From positions 1 through 32,391 of the forward strand of contig LJOT01000015.1 in assembly GCA_001672075.1 (NCBI GenBank): a DNA stretch of 32,391 nucleotides, given 5' to 3'. Each line of letters opens with the position of its first letter. Position 1 is the first letter of the stretch. The DNA comes from Anabaena sp. CRKS33. GTDB lineage: Bacteria > Cyanobacteriota > Cyanobacteriia > Cyanobacteriales > Nostocaceae. Position numbers and translations under genes: made by a program. Below are positions 9,954-19,493 of this stretch, piece by piece. The notes below the pieces were generated by a model, which saw nothing but the letters and a program-made list of their open reading frames with translations, had not been told where the DNA came from and made no database searches.

Positions 9954-10046
9954 CAGGACTTACGCCAAATATTCCTCAAAACCTCATTTCTCTGTGTTCT
10001 CTGTGCCTGGAGTGGTTCGTTATTCAGTGACTCGTGCGTAAGTCCT
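9954..10046. mobile_element. MITE-like element with 11-bp terminal inverted repeats
   Basis: About 93 bases bounded by AGGACTTACGC (9955-9965) and its exact reverse complement GCGTAAGTCCT (10036-10046). The hexamer AACTAT occurs directly before (9948-9953) and directly after (10047-10052), as expected for a target duplication. There is no coding capacity, so mobility would need a transposase elsewhere. The rest of the rpmG-phosphorylase gap (9827-10157) holds only AT-rich sequence and a CTAAAAT-type repeat near 10155-10170. I do not know the family; transposon ends beginning AGGACTTACGC are familiar from cyanobacterial genomes. Confidence 0.7.
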
Positions 10047-10157
10047 AACTATGATAGTCCGAAAAAAGCGGTCATGGACTCACGAAGAAGATAATCAAAG
10101 TATGGTCATTGATAAAAACCGCTCTAAAATCGGATTTCCGAATCTAAGATTTAACAT

Positions 10158-10853
10158 CTAAAATCTAAAATCGGGGGGATCTGGCGTAAATAATAATTGA
10201 GTAACTGCTGTTAAAACCTTGAGTCCTTGCAATGAACCAGTAATTAATCGCCTAGCTGACTGTGGTTGACGGATAAATTCCCAAGCTAGGGGCAAAGGTC
10301 GCAAAGAACCGTTTTCACTAATTGCTGATGTGATATTGGGGATATCATGGTTAGAATCATCGCTGACTACTCGTAATATAGCCACTTGTTTGTCTGGGAA
10401 TTGGCGAAAAAATTCTAGGCAGGAATATGCTTCCATATCCACAACATCAGCACCGTATTGTTGATGTAAGTGGTGTTTTTCCACAGCCGTACATACAATG
10501 CGATCGCTTGTCAAGCCCCTGACTAAAGATACATGATCACCCAGTCGGGTATATATATTTGCCGTAAAATCATGATTACAGTCTTGTAGATTGCCTTGAT
10601 AAAGGCAATTTTGATATAAAACAATATCTCCAACCTGATATTTTCCGCTTAGGCTACCACATAAACCCATCATTAAGATAAAATTTTCACGGACGTGGGC
10701 TAATAACTTGAAATTAACCTGTAAATATTGCTGTACTGGTGCGCTTCCCATCGGGATAGTTAACACTTGGGGTGGAGAACTAGAGACGGAACTTAATCCA
10801 CGACGGACGGCTTGATATTCTGCTCCCTGGGGGACTAAAATCAGAGTTGGCAT
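10158..10853 (-). CDS. nucleoside phosphorylase/MTA-SAH nucleosidase-like protein
   Basis: 231-residue protein of the PNP_UDP_1 superfamily, which cleaves N-glycosidic bonds of nucleosides by phosphorolysis or hydrolysis. Supporting features are the N-terminal strand PTLILVPQGAEYQAV, the Gly-rich MMGLCGSLSGKYQVGDIVLY, and the substrate-site DVVDMEAYSCLEF with Met-Glu contacting the ribose. The acidic RVVSDDSNHD supplies the catalytic Asp region. It is a little shorter than PNP and close to MTA/SAH nucleosidases (about 230). The exact substrate cannot be told. It is divergent from the RND pump gene, with a 102-base gap holding both promoters and several TAATGG-type short repeats. Confidence 0.8.
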   Translation of the reverse strand: MPTLILVPQGAEYQAVRRGLSSVSSSPPQVLTIPMGSAPVQQYLQVNFKLLAHVRENFILMMGLCGSLSGKYQVGDIVLYQNCLYQGNLQDCNHDFTANIYTRLGDHVSLVRGLTSDRIVCTAVEKHHLHQQYGADVVDMEAYSCLEFFRQFPDKQVAILRVVSDDSNHDIPNITSAISENGSLRPLPLAWEFIRQPQSARRLITGSLQGLKVLTAVTQLLFTPDPPDFRF

Positions 10854-10955
10854 TTCGTGGGGCAGGAATGGAGAATGGATAATGGAATGGGTAATGGATA
10901 AAAACTATTCCCGATTACCAATGACTAATAATGACTAAGATAATAATTTTATCAG

Positions 10956-13673
10956 ATGGTACAGACCAAAACAACCCAAACATCCGCCCGTGAAAGCTTT
11001 AATATTTCCAAATTAGCAATTAAGTTTTCTTGGTTAACGGTGTGTTTTTGGATAGGTATAACGGTAGCTGGGGTTCTGGCATTTAGTTCTCTCAAATATG
11101 CTTTATTTCCAGACATCACCTTTCCAGTGGTGGTAGTGACAGCCCAAGCACCCCTAACCAACACCCTAGACACTGAAGAAAAACTAACCAAACCTATAGA
11201 GGAAAGCCTAAAATCCTTGGTAGGACTTGAGGATATTCGTTCATCAACCTATCCGGGTCAAACTGCTGTAGTTTCCTCCCTTATTGTCGGTACAAACTTA
11301 GAAACAGCTACCAGCAAAATTTCCCAAATAGTCAATCAGTTAAATCTACCCAAAAATACAAATAAAAAAATCATTCCCTTGAATCTGAACGAATCAGCGG
11401 CCGTTAGCTATGCAGTTGAAAGTTCTGTCCGGAATATTGATAATTTACGACAACTGACAAAAGATAAAATCGTTCCTAGCATAGCTAAATTACCAGGAGT
11501 GCTGAAAGTGTCACTGTTAGGGGGTGGAACATTAAAACCCCAAGCGACCACTGGAACATTAGTCAGGTTTAATGGTCAAGACGCTTTAGCCTTCCAGGTG
11601 ATTAAAAAAGGAGATGCTAATACCCTAGAAGTAGTCAGTGGGGTAGAAAAGGAAGTACAAAAACTAAGGTCTAACTTAAAAGATGTCACTTTGACTTTAG
11701 CTGCTACCCAAGCAGAGTATATCCGTAATGCTACCCATTCTACCATAGATGCCCTGATAGAAGCTATCATTCTCTCGGTGGTTGTAATTTTTCCTTTTTT
11801 ATGGAATTGGCAAGCTACCCTGATTTCTGCTTTAGCTATTCCCATATCTTTGTTAGGGACATTTATCGTCATGGCGATATATGGCTTTAACTTAGAAACC
11901 ATTACCCTGTTAGCATTAGCTTTAGTAATTGGCTCAATAGTAGATGATGCCATAGTTGATGTGGAAAACATCATGCGGCATATTGAAAACGGAAAAACCC
12001 CACGGGAAGCCGCGCTAATAGCTACTAATGAAATCGGTTTAACTGTCACCGCAGCCACTTTAACAGCGGTAGCGGTATTTTTACCTATCGGTTTGATGGG
12101 TGGAGTCATTGGGCAGTTTTTTAAACCCTTTGGGATTACTGTTTCTGCAGCTATGCTGACATCTTTATTAGTAGCCCGAACCTTATCCCCAGTCTTAGCT
12201 ATTTACTGGCTCAAACCTAAATCATCTAGTTCTCCCCAGAAGCAGGGTAGGATTTGGCAGGAATTTGAGCAAGCTTACCGCAATTTGTTAACCTGGTCTT
12301 TGCAGCACCGTTTGATAGTTGTGGGGTTAGCTGTAGTTAGTTTAATTGCCGGTATTGCCCTAATTCCCCTAATTCCCAAGGGCTTTATTCCCAAACTTGA
12401 CCGGGGAGAATTTAATATTGTCTATACTGCTTCCTTACCTAGTCTTCCTGGGGTTCTTGGACAAGAGGTGCCAGGAGGAGGAGGACAACCAGAAGGACAG
12501 GAAATACAAAGGGGACAAAAAGATAAATTAGGAAATTCGTCTTTGTCTGTTGCTGCGGATTTATCTGCTGACTCATCTCCTATTTCCATTTCTAATCTTT
12601 TAAACGATTCCTTGGATGTTGCCAAGAAACTGGAAAAAGTGGTGAGAAATTCCCCCGCAGTGGCCACGGTTTTTACTACTGTGGGTTCTCGTGAAGGTGA
12701 ACCAAACAAAGGGACGCTGTACGTTAAGCTAAAAGCAGAACGAGAAGTGAAAACGGCTCAAGTTCAAGACCAACTCCGCGCTACATTGCCAAAATTGGCG
12801 GGTGTAACCACAAGTGTAGAAGATATTCAATTTGTAGACACCGGTGGACAAAAACCTCTACAAGTAGCTTTACAGGGTCAAGACCTCAAGGCTTTGACTA
12901 CAGCAGCTAAAGCGGTGAAAGCACGAATTGAGAACATATCTGGTTTTGCTGATGTAACTATCACAGGTGAATCTCATCAACAAGATACAATTTTGCAAAT
13001 TGAAAGGTTGAATCATCAGCGAGTAGTTTATATTGGCGCTAACCTGGGACAAAATCTGACTTTAGGTAATGCGACGGATATTGTGGTATCTGAGGCTAAG
13101 GCTGTCATACCTGGGGGTGTTTCTTTAAATTTAGGTGGGGATTCTGCCCGTCAAAATCAGGTTTTTGGCAGTTTTGGCACAACTTTAGGATTATCGGCGC
13201 TTTGTATTATTGTGGTGCTGATTTGGCTGTTTAAAAGTTGGGTAGACCCCATAGTTATTGGTCTTTCTTTACCTTTAGCAATTGTGGGAGCGTTGTTGGC
13301 GCTACTTTTTACCAAAAGTGATTTTGGCATGATATCTCTGATTGGTTTTGTGTTTTTGCTGGGAATTACTAACAAAAATGCGATTTTAATTGTAGATTAC
13401 ATTAACCAATTACGAGATTCTGGAATAGAAAGAACTGAGGCAATTCTCAAGGCTGGTCCTGTACGTTTGCGCCCCATTATAATGACTACAGCAGCGACTA
13501 TTTTGGGGATGGTTCCCATTGCTTTGGGTTTGGGTGCAGGTTCAGAATTGCGGTCTCCCATGGCTGTTTCTATTGCCGGTGGTTTGGTCAGTTCTACTAT
13601 TCTGAGTTTATTTGTTGTGCCTGTATTCTACGCCATTTTAGATGATTGGTTTCCCAGAAGGAAGGTAAATTAA
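10956..13673 (+). CDS. RND-family efflux transporter permease (HAE1/AcrB-like)
   Basis: Inner-membrane proton-driven efflux pump subunit, 905 residues. TM1 is near residues 22-45 and a hydrophobic block at about 270-420 holds TM2-TM6, including ALVIGSIVDDAIVDVENI with the paired Asp of the proton relay. A second block at about 745-900 includes FLLGITNKNAILIVDYI with the relay Lys. It is shorter than typical AcrB-type pumps (about 1030-1050), mainly in the periplasmic porter loops. Residues about 495-545 form an unusual Gly/Ser-rich, low-complexity insert (PGGGGQPEGQEIQRGQ). No membrane-fusion or outer-membrane partner lies alongside, so it may use partners encoded elsewhere. A strong terminator follows. 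Substrate unknown. Confidence 0.93.
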   Translation: MVQTKTTQTSARESFNISKLAIKFSWLTVCFWIGITVAGVLAFSSLKYALFPDITFPVVVVTAQAPLTNTLDTEEKLTKPIEESLKSLVGLEDIRSSTYPGQTAVVSSLIVGTNLETATSKISQIVNQLNLPKNTNKKIIPLNLNESAAVSYAVESSVRNIDNLRQLTKDKIVPSIAKLPGVLKVSLLGGGTLKPQATTGTLVRFNGQDALAFQVIKKGDANTLEVVSGVEKEVQKLRSNLKDVTLTLAATQAEYIRNATHSTIDALIEAIILSVVVIFPFLWNWQATLISALAIPISLLGTFIVMAIYGFNLETITLLALALVIGSIVDDAIVDVENIMRHIENGKTPREAALIATNEIGLTVTAATLTAVAVFLPIGLMGGVIGQFFKPFGITVSAAMLTSLLVARTLSPVLAIYWLKPKSSSSPQKQGRIWQEFEQAYRNLLTWSLQHRLIVVGLAVVSLIAGIALIPLIPKGFIPKLDRGEFNIVYTASLPSLPGVLGQEVPGGGGQPEGQEIQRGQKDKLGNSSLSVAADLSADSSPISISNLLNDSLDVAKKLEKVVRNSPAVATVFTTVGSREGEPNKGTLYVKLKAEREVKTAQVQDQLRATLPKLAGVTTSVEDIQFVDTGGQKPLQVALQGQDLKALTTAAKAVKARIENISGFADVTITGESHQQDTILQIERLNHQRVVYIGANLGQNLTLGNATDIVVSEAKAVIPGGVSLNLGGDSARQNQVFGSFGTTLGLSALCIIVVLIWLFKSWVDPIVIGLSLPLAIVGALLALLFTKSDFGMISLIGFVFLLGITNKNAILIVDYINQLRDSGIERTEAILKAGPVRLRPIIMTTAATILGMVPIALGLGAGSELRSPMAVSIAGGLVSSTILSLFVVPVFYAILDDWFPRRKVN

Positions 13674-13695
13674 TAAGTTAATAAACTAGAATTAG

Positions 13696-13731
13696 ATCCC
13701 CGACTTCTCTGAGAAGTTGGGGATTTTTTTG
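13696..13731 (+). terminator. Rho-independent terminator after the RND gene
   Basis: Inverted repeat ATCCCCGACTTCTC / GAGAAGTTGGGGAT (one G-U pair) followed directly by seven T residues, about 20 bases after the stop. Closely similar CCCCGACTTCT hairpins are widely scattered in Nostocales genomes, so this terminator may also be a repeat-family member. Confidence 0.88.
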
Positions 13732-13857
13732 TTGATGATTTTTTCTTTTGAATTGAATATTGAGTTAAACCTGTTCAAAATTTAAAAATAAAAATTTTTT
13801 AAAAAACCTTATCAAAAAATATAAACTCAATAAGTTTAACTTATGATTTATAGTAAT

Positions 13858-13890
13858 GTAGGTTGGGTCAAGGAACTAAACCCAAGCTAC
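13858..13890. repeat. inverted repeat, GTAGGTTGGGT-type dispersed hairpin
   Basis: GTAGGTTGGGT pairs with ACCCAAGCTAC (one mismatch) around an 11-base loop. It lies just past the dnaG stop. There is no T-run on the minus strand, so it resembles a REP-like dispersed repeat more than a terminator. Confidence 0.65.
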
Positions 13891-13898
13891 AGAATTTC

Positions 13899-15809
13899 CT
13901 AAATTAAGTCGTTAATAGAAAATTGTCGCTGTTTCTCTAAGTCTTGTAAATGGATTTTTTCTATATACATAGCTTCAGCATAATATTTATCTTTTTCCGG
14001 TTCAGTTTGCGGATTTATTTTTTCCCATTGTTCCATAAAATAACGATAGCGTTTTTCTCGAAATACTCTTTCCATACAAGCTAATGCTGCTTGAATAACG
14101 TGGGGAGTTCGTAATATTTCTGTTTTATTTATCTCATTGAGATGAAATAAATGAGAAACTACTTCTAATTCTTCTGCTAATTCTAAATATCTATTTTGGA
14201 CATGGGAAATTAAATGAACTTCATCTAATGGAAATTCTAACATTTTTTGCCATAAAAAACGATGATGAGAAAGACTAAATTCTAAATTGCGTGTTTCTAA
14301 TTCGTCAATAATTATTTGCCGTTGTTCGCAAGAATGAAGATAAATGATTAATAATAATGCCTCTGCTTGTTCTAGTAAAGTGCGTTCTGTATTAACTAAA
14401 GATAATTTTGGCTTTTGAGGTTGCGGTTTATTTATACGCGGAATTAAAGATTTTAGACTATTAGGTTTAATCTGAGTTAGGAGATTCTCAACTCTTAAAG
14501 GTTTAAGTCTACTATCTCCTAAACTGAGAATTTCTGCACAGTGAGAGACATAATAATTTAGTGTATCACTATTAACAATATTTTGTAAAAGTTTAACAAT
14601 TTGTTGGGTAACTTGTTGAAAGTCAGTAGCTTGTTTTAAATCTCGATTTTCAATAATTTTCTCAATTTGCCAATCTAGCCAAAGTGGCGCTTTTGTTAAT
14701 AATTGTTGATAATCGGATGCTGTATGATCATGTAAATATTCATCAGCATCTTTACCATGAGGTAAATTGAGAATTTTTAATTGTACTTCTCCTGTATAAG
14801 CTAAATTAGAAACTTCACCAATTGCTTTTTCTGTAGCATTTATTCCAGCTTTATCTGCATCAAAATTGAGAATTAATTGCTTAGATTCTGTATAACGTAA
14901 TAATAGCCGCACTTGTTCTATACTTAATGCTGTACCCAAGGAAGCAACAGCGTTATTAATTCCGGCTGCATGGAGAGAAATCACATCAAAATATCCCTCT
15001 ACAACTACCGCTTGATCAACTTGAGAAATAGCATTCTTGGCTTCATCTAAAGCAAATAAAGTTTTCCCTTTACTAAATAATTCTGTCTCAGGAGAATTGA
15101 GATATTTTGGTTGTTCTTCCGTTAAAGTTCTGCCTCCAAAAGCAATTACTCTCCCTTGAATATCACGAATAGGAATCATTAATCTATCACGAAATACATC
15201 ATAATATCCTCCTCCTTCTTTTCGGGGTTTAATTAATCCTGCTTGTTCTACCAATTGCAGGGGATAATGTTTACTTTCTACCAAATAACGGTAAAGAGTT
15301 TCCCAACCAGGAGGGGCATAACCTAAACCAAATTGTTGAATAGTGTCCTCTTGAAATTGACGAATTTTTGTTAAATATTCCCGCGCTTTTTGTCCTTGAG
15401 ATTGTCTTAAAGTGTGTTGATAAAATTGAGCAGCGGCAGCGATAACCGTATATAATTGGTCACGTAAAGATATTTGACGTTGTAATTCTTGTCTTTGTTC
15501 AGGTTCTAAAGTTTTAACCGGGACTTGATAACGTTTTGCTAAATCTAGTACCACTTCCGCAAATTGACGTTTTCCCAAATCCATGACAAACTTAATTGCA
15601 TTTCCCGCAGATTGACAGCCAAAACAATAATACATTTGTTTATAAGGACTAACCGTAAAGCTGGGAGTTTTTTCATCATGAAAAGGACACAAACCCACAA
15701 AATCTTTACCCCGTTTCCGCAAAACTACATACTCTGATATGACATCAACAATATCAGCACGGAGTTTAACTTCTTCAATAGTATCTGGATGTAAGCGAGG
15801 AATTTGCAT
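13899..15809 (-). CDS. dnaG: DNA primase DnaG
   Basis: Makes RNA primers at the replication fork. The 636-residue protein begins with the CHC2 zinc-binding domain (Cys41, His44, Cys62, Cys65; CPFHDEKTPSF and YYCFGCQSAGNAI). The RNAP-like basic segment follows (FRDRLMIPIRDIQGRVIAFG), then the Toprim domain with the catalytic VVVEGYFDVI and LILNFDADKAG. The C-terminal helicase-interaction region (about 470-636) is diverged, as usual. Length fits the family. The ATG at 15807-15809 gives MQIPRLHPDTIEEV, the expected start, though no clear Shine-Dalgarno is seen. It stands alone, not in the rpsU-dnaG-rpoD order of enterobacteria. Confidence 0.97.
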   Translation of the reverse strand: MQIPRLHPDTIEEVKLRADIVDVISEYVVLRKRGKDFVGLCPFHDEKTPSFTVSPYKQMYYCFGCQSAGNAIKFVMDLGKRQFAEVVLDLAKRYQVPVKTLEPEQRQELQRQISLRDQLYTVIAAAAQFYQHTLRQSQGQKAREYLTKIRQFQEDTIQQFGLGYAPPGWETLYRYLVESKHYPLQLVEQAGLIKPRKEGGGYYDVFRDRLMIPIRDIQGRVIAFGGRTLTEEQPKYLNSPETELFSKGKTLFALDEAKNAISQVDQAVVVEGYFDVISLHAAGINNAVASLGTALSIEQVRLLLRYTESKQLILNFDADKAGINATEKAIGEVSNLAYTGEVQLKILNLPHGKDADEYLHDHTASDYQQLLTKAPLWLDWQIEKIIENRDLKQATDFQQVTQQIVKLLQNIVNSDTLNYYVSHCAEILSLGDSRLKPLRVENLLTQIKPNSLKSLIPRINKPQPQKPKLSLVNTERTLLEQAEALLLIIYLHSCEQRQIIIDELETRNLEFSLSHHRFLWQKMLEFPLDEVHLISHVQNRYLELAEELEVVSHLFHLNEINKTEILRTPHVIQAALACMERVFREKRYRYFMEQWEKINPQTEPEKDKYYAEAMYIEKIHLQDLEKQRQFSINDLI

Positions 15810-15878
15810 GAGGAATCAATGATCATAATCTACATTTATTATACTATAATATATTTTAATTGTGTTAGTGGCTAGTAC

Positions 15879-15905
15879 GGTGTGTTAGCTACAGCGTAAC
15901 GCACC
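15879..15905. repeat. inverted repeat, GGTGYGTTA-type dispersed hairpin
   Basis: GGTGTGTTAGC pairs with GCGTAACGCACC around a short loop, in the 234-base gap between dnaG and the restriction-modification gene. Hairpins ending GGTGCGTTA are common dispersed repeats in cyanobacteria. No T-run follows. Confidence 0.65.
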
Positions 15906-16043
15906 AAACCCTTAAACACAGCATATTATATATAATACTCTGTTATAAATATCTGAAAAAAACTATTAGCTAAAATAGCAGCTTGAGTTCTGTTTCTGAG
16001 ATTTAGAACATTTACAATATTTTTAATTTGAGTCTTGGGGTAT

Positions 16044-19000
16044 TTATATGATAGGAAACTGAGGGATTATATCATCTATCTCTGTCATTAATTTAATTGT
16101 TTCTATGACGACAATAATGATTTTTTGATAATGAGTAATTTCCGCGTCAGATAAATCTATATTAGCACTTTTTCGGTCTTTTAACCATTTATCTAATACT
16201 TGATAACCACCAATTTTAAATTCCCATACTATTGGAGAAACTCCCGAAAAATAACAGTTCTGATTAATCAAAATTTGCTGCTTATTAGTATTATATTTAA
16301 CTTGAGTTATTTGATTTTTACCATCACCTTGATAATGAATAGCACCCCTTTCTTCCCCATTAAATAAAGGTAAATTAGCAGTAGTAGAAGTTTCTGATTT
16401 AGTAATGGGAGTTGGGGGCAGATTTTTCATCAAATGTAAATTAACTAACTTTTCTCCTTTGATAACTAATTGATTAAATAATTCATTATTGCTAGTTAAA
16501 GGAAGACGCGGAAAATCAATCTTTAAAAACTGGGAGTATCGTTGACGATATTGAGGAGAATGAAACACCGCATAAATATAATAAAAGATATTTTCTGCTG
16601 TGGGAATATAACCTAATTGGGAATTAATTACAGTCAGAAATTCTGGAGAAAAATTAGGTTTTCTGTCTTGGGTTGTTTCGTTTTCTGGATAAATATAGAG
16701 AGGGAATAAATAATTAATTTCTTTGGTTTTATTAGAAATAGCACAAGATTCTATGATATCTTGAGTAGTACCAACTAAAGACCATTCCCCAGGCTGAGAT
16801 TGTTGTCTAACGGTAATTAATCCTAAATTATCACCTAATAACATATTTTTCATCACATCATTTCGAGGCATACAAATAAATCCCCTTGATTTACCTGTAT
16901 AATAGGTATATTTGATATCAAAAGGACGATATAAAATCCGTTTAATCAAATTTATATTTATTGTATTAATTTTATTCTGTTTAACTCTGCTTTTTTTAAT
17001 ATCATCTTGCGCTAAAGCAACTTGCCAATCTCTTGTATCTTTTCCTAAATTATACTTTTCTCTTGCTTCTTCTGGTGGTAAAAATGCAAAATCATTAACA
17101 ATTTTTTCCACGTCTTCAGGGGTTTTCTGAATTGTTAAAGAATCTCTTGCTGTGACAATTCCCACAGAATTAACAAGCATGATATCAGTTATTTTCCAAC
17201 CTCGATTATATTCTGCTAAAGCATAAACATCTTGAGGAGTCAACAAATAAAAGGGAGAAATAGGATTGATTTTTTCCCATGCTACGGTTTTCATCGTTAA
17301 TTCCTTCAATAACTCATATTTATGTTCACGATTTCCCCATAAATCAGCATAAAAAACGCCATTCTCTGGTGCATTTTGCTGATTAAATATCAGCTGATTT
17401 TTAGGAATATCCTTAACAGCAATTAAAATCGCCACTCCCTGTTGAATATCAAAGACATTTTGATCTATACTTCCATCTGGAGAAACTTCTTTTTTCTTAG
17501 CATTACCATGTAAATTCAGAATATAAATCCGATTAAAACTTTGTAATAAACTTTGACGCATTCCTCTAAATGTGGGGTTATCTAAATAACTATGATTGGT
17601 AACAAAAGCTAAAATTCCTACTCCTGTTTTATCAATTCTCCATTGTCCAAAGCGAATAAATTTTACATAATCATCTTGTAACCATTTGGGATTTTTTTCA
17701 TCTAAAGATAATCCATCTATGTGATAATAATCTTTCACTAATCCTTCTATCCATTCCTTTTTATTTTCTGAATGTCCCGAATAGGGAGGATTTCCTAAAA
17801 CTACATGAATAGGGATTTCCGTTTTAATTGCTGCTGCTTGGTTTGTTTCTGCTGAGATATACTGGCCTAAAATTAATTCTGATTTTTTCACCCCTTCATT
17901 TAAAGCATTAGTTAAAAAGATATTTAATCTTTCTTTTTCTTGAAATTCATAACCTAAGTTTTCTAATAATAATCCCAGTTTTAAATGTGCAATTGTATAA
18001 GGAGTCATTAATAACTCAAAACCATATAAACGTTTGAGAACTTGTTTATCTCTAAATAATTGATTCCAACGGTTGACTCCATATTTTTCAAAGTTAAAAT
18101 AAATTTGTTTAATGACTTCATATAAAAAAGTTCCTGTTCCCGTAGCTGGGTCTAAAATTGTGACGTTTTTACTACCCAAACCATCATCTAAATTAAAATC
18201 ATTTTCTAAAATATGATTAACTGCTTTAACAATGAAAGATACTACAGGTTCAGGAGTATAATAAACTCCTCTACTTTTTCTTAATGATGCTTCATAATCT
18301 GCTAAAAATGTTTCATAAAAGTGGACTATGGGATCTTGTTTTCTCGTTTCTTGTCCAAAGTTTTCTAGAATATTATTCATATCAACTTTAGCTAAAAGTT
18401 CCACTAAAATATCAATTGTCCAATTAATTTTACTGATGATATTTGTGGAAATGACTGTACTAAATAATCCTTGTAAAAAGGGAATTTTATCGCTAATATA
18501 AATACCCGCATTTTGACGATTAAATTGATATGTTGTTTGTCCATGACAATGGCCTACTCTAGCGGTAAATAAACCATAAGCTATGGTTTGAGCGTACATA
18601 TCAGCAAAATTATAATTATCTAAATCTGGTAATAGTAACTCTTGGAATAATAATTTTAATTGAGTTAATTCTCCTGTTTGTTCTTCGTTTTTCAAGGCTT
18701 CATTAATACTATAACGAATAGCTTTAGTTGCTGCGGCCATTTCCTTGGCTAAATCATAGTAGTTATTAATAGTTTTTTCTTGCTTACTGAGAAATGATCT
18801 AATTAATTGTTCTGTTTCTAATATATTAGAAGCAGGAATTATTTGATTGTTTTCAATGTTTTCAATTGTAGCTAAGGTGGTTTTTAATTGCAGTTTACCA
18901 TCAAGATACCAATGAAACTGAAGATAATTAGTCAGGATCAGATTTTCACCAATGGATGATTCTAAATAACGTTGTAATTGTTCAGTTTTTTCAATTTTAT

Positions 19001-19223
19001 CTAAGTTTTCTCCGATTTTTTTGGCTTCAATATAACCGAGTAATTGATTATTCTTTCTTACAGTAAAATCAGGAATACCTGCTTGATTTCCTAATTCTTC
19101 AACGGTGGATTTTATTCCTAAAATAACACTATTAATCAGATTTTCTAATGTGGAGTAATGAGTGCGTTCACTGCCTTTTTCTAGTTTCGATTGCAGTTGT
19201 TGTAAGTAGTGTTTAAAGTCCAT
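16044..19223 (-). CDS. single-protein restriction-modification enzyme (type IIG/ISP-like)
   Basis: 1059-residue protein that appears to combine nuclease, adenine methyltransferase and target recognition. The N-terminus has a PD-(D/E)xK nuclease signature: Pro51-Asp52, then Glu66-x-Lys68 in GYIEAKK. The methyltransferase core has the AdoMet motif I LDPATGTGTF near residue 358 and catalytic motif IV GNPPYSGHS near residue 478, typical of N6-adenine enzymes. The C-terminal third, with WEFKIGGYQVLDKWLKDRK, matches what I know of type ISP C-terminal regions and should hold target recognition. No helicase motifs are seen, unlike LlaGI-type ISP enzymes, so a type IIG/IIL cut-and-modify enzyme is the better guess. 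It stands alone and carries no visible frameshift. Recognition site unknown. Confidence 0.88.
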   Translation of the reverse strand: MDFKHYLQQLQSKLEKGSERTHYSTLENLINSVILGIKSTVEELGNQAGIPDFTVRKNNQLLGYIEAKKIGENLDKIEKTEQLQRYLESSIGENLILTNYLQFHWYLDGKLQLKTTLATIENIENNQIIPASNILETEQLIRSFLSKQEKTINNYYDLAKEMAAATKAIRYSINEALKNEEQTGELTQLKLLFQELLLPDLDNYNFADMYAQTIAYGLFTARVGHCHGQTTYQFNRQNAGIYISDKIPFLQGLFSTVISTNIISKINWTIDILVELLAKVDMNNILENFGQETRKQDPIVHFYETFLADYEASLRKSRGVYYTPEPVVSFIVKAVNHILENDFNLDDGLGSKNVTILDPATGTGTFLYEVIKQIYFNFEKYGVNRWNQLFRDKQVLKRLYGFELLMTPYTIAHLKLGLLLENLGYEFQEKERLNIFLTNALNEGVKKSELILGQYISAETNQAAAIKTEIPIHVVLGNPPYSGHSENKKEWIEGLVKDYYHIDGLSLDEKNPKWLQDDYVKFIRFGQWRIDKTGVGILAFVTNHSYLDNPTFRGMRQSLLQSFNRIYILNLHGNAKKKEVSPDGSIDQNVFDIQQGVAILIAVKDIPKNQLIFNQQNAPENGVFYADLWGNREHKYELLKELTMKTVAWEKINPISPFYLLTPQDVYALAEYNRGWKITDIMLVNSVGIVTARDSLTIQKTPEDVEKIVNDFAFLPPEEAREKYNLGKDTRDWQVALAQDDIKKSRVKQNKINTININLIKRILYRPFDIKYTYYTGKSRGFICMPRNDVMKNMLLGDNLGLITVRQQSQPGEWSLVGTTQDIIESCAISNKTKEINYLFPLYIYPENETTQDRKPNFSPEFLTVINSQLGYIPTAENIFYYIYAVFHSPQYRQRYSQFLKIDFPRLPLTSNNELFNQLVIKGEKLVNLHLMKNLPPTPITKSETSTTANLPLFNGEERGAIHYQGDGKNQITQVKYNTNKQQILINQNCYFSGVSPIVWEFKIGGYQVLDKWLKDRKSANIDLSDAEITHYQKIIIVVIETIKLMTEIDDIIPQFPII

Positions 19224-19493
19224 ATATTTTCTGTGTTTTTCAAATAAATATGTGATGTTATTACTGATAAGTTGCTAGTGAAATACATCGTCAGAATCAG
19301 GATATCCAAGATTAAAGCATTTATAGGATGAAAACAGGAATTATATTACTAATCTCTACTAAATAATTGGTCACTTTATAATTATAATTGATTTTGAAGA
19401 TGAAGGTGGTGAAATTCATTAATTTTTAATATTTCTTTACTTTATTTTCTGAGATAAATTTTCTAAAAACTATGATTTTGAGAGTAAAATAGT

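Noticed and set aside
9827..10157. tRNA or other structured RNA gene in the rpmG-phosphorylase gap
   Set aside because: No cloverleaf or CCA-type end was seen; the gap's structure is explained by the MITE-like inverted repeat.
11576..12109. Long minus-strand ORF inside the RND pump gene
   Set aside because: It is antisense to a clear RND gene whose motifs are in the other frame, and its product is low-complexity with no family features.
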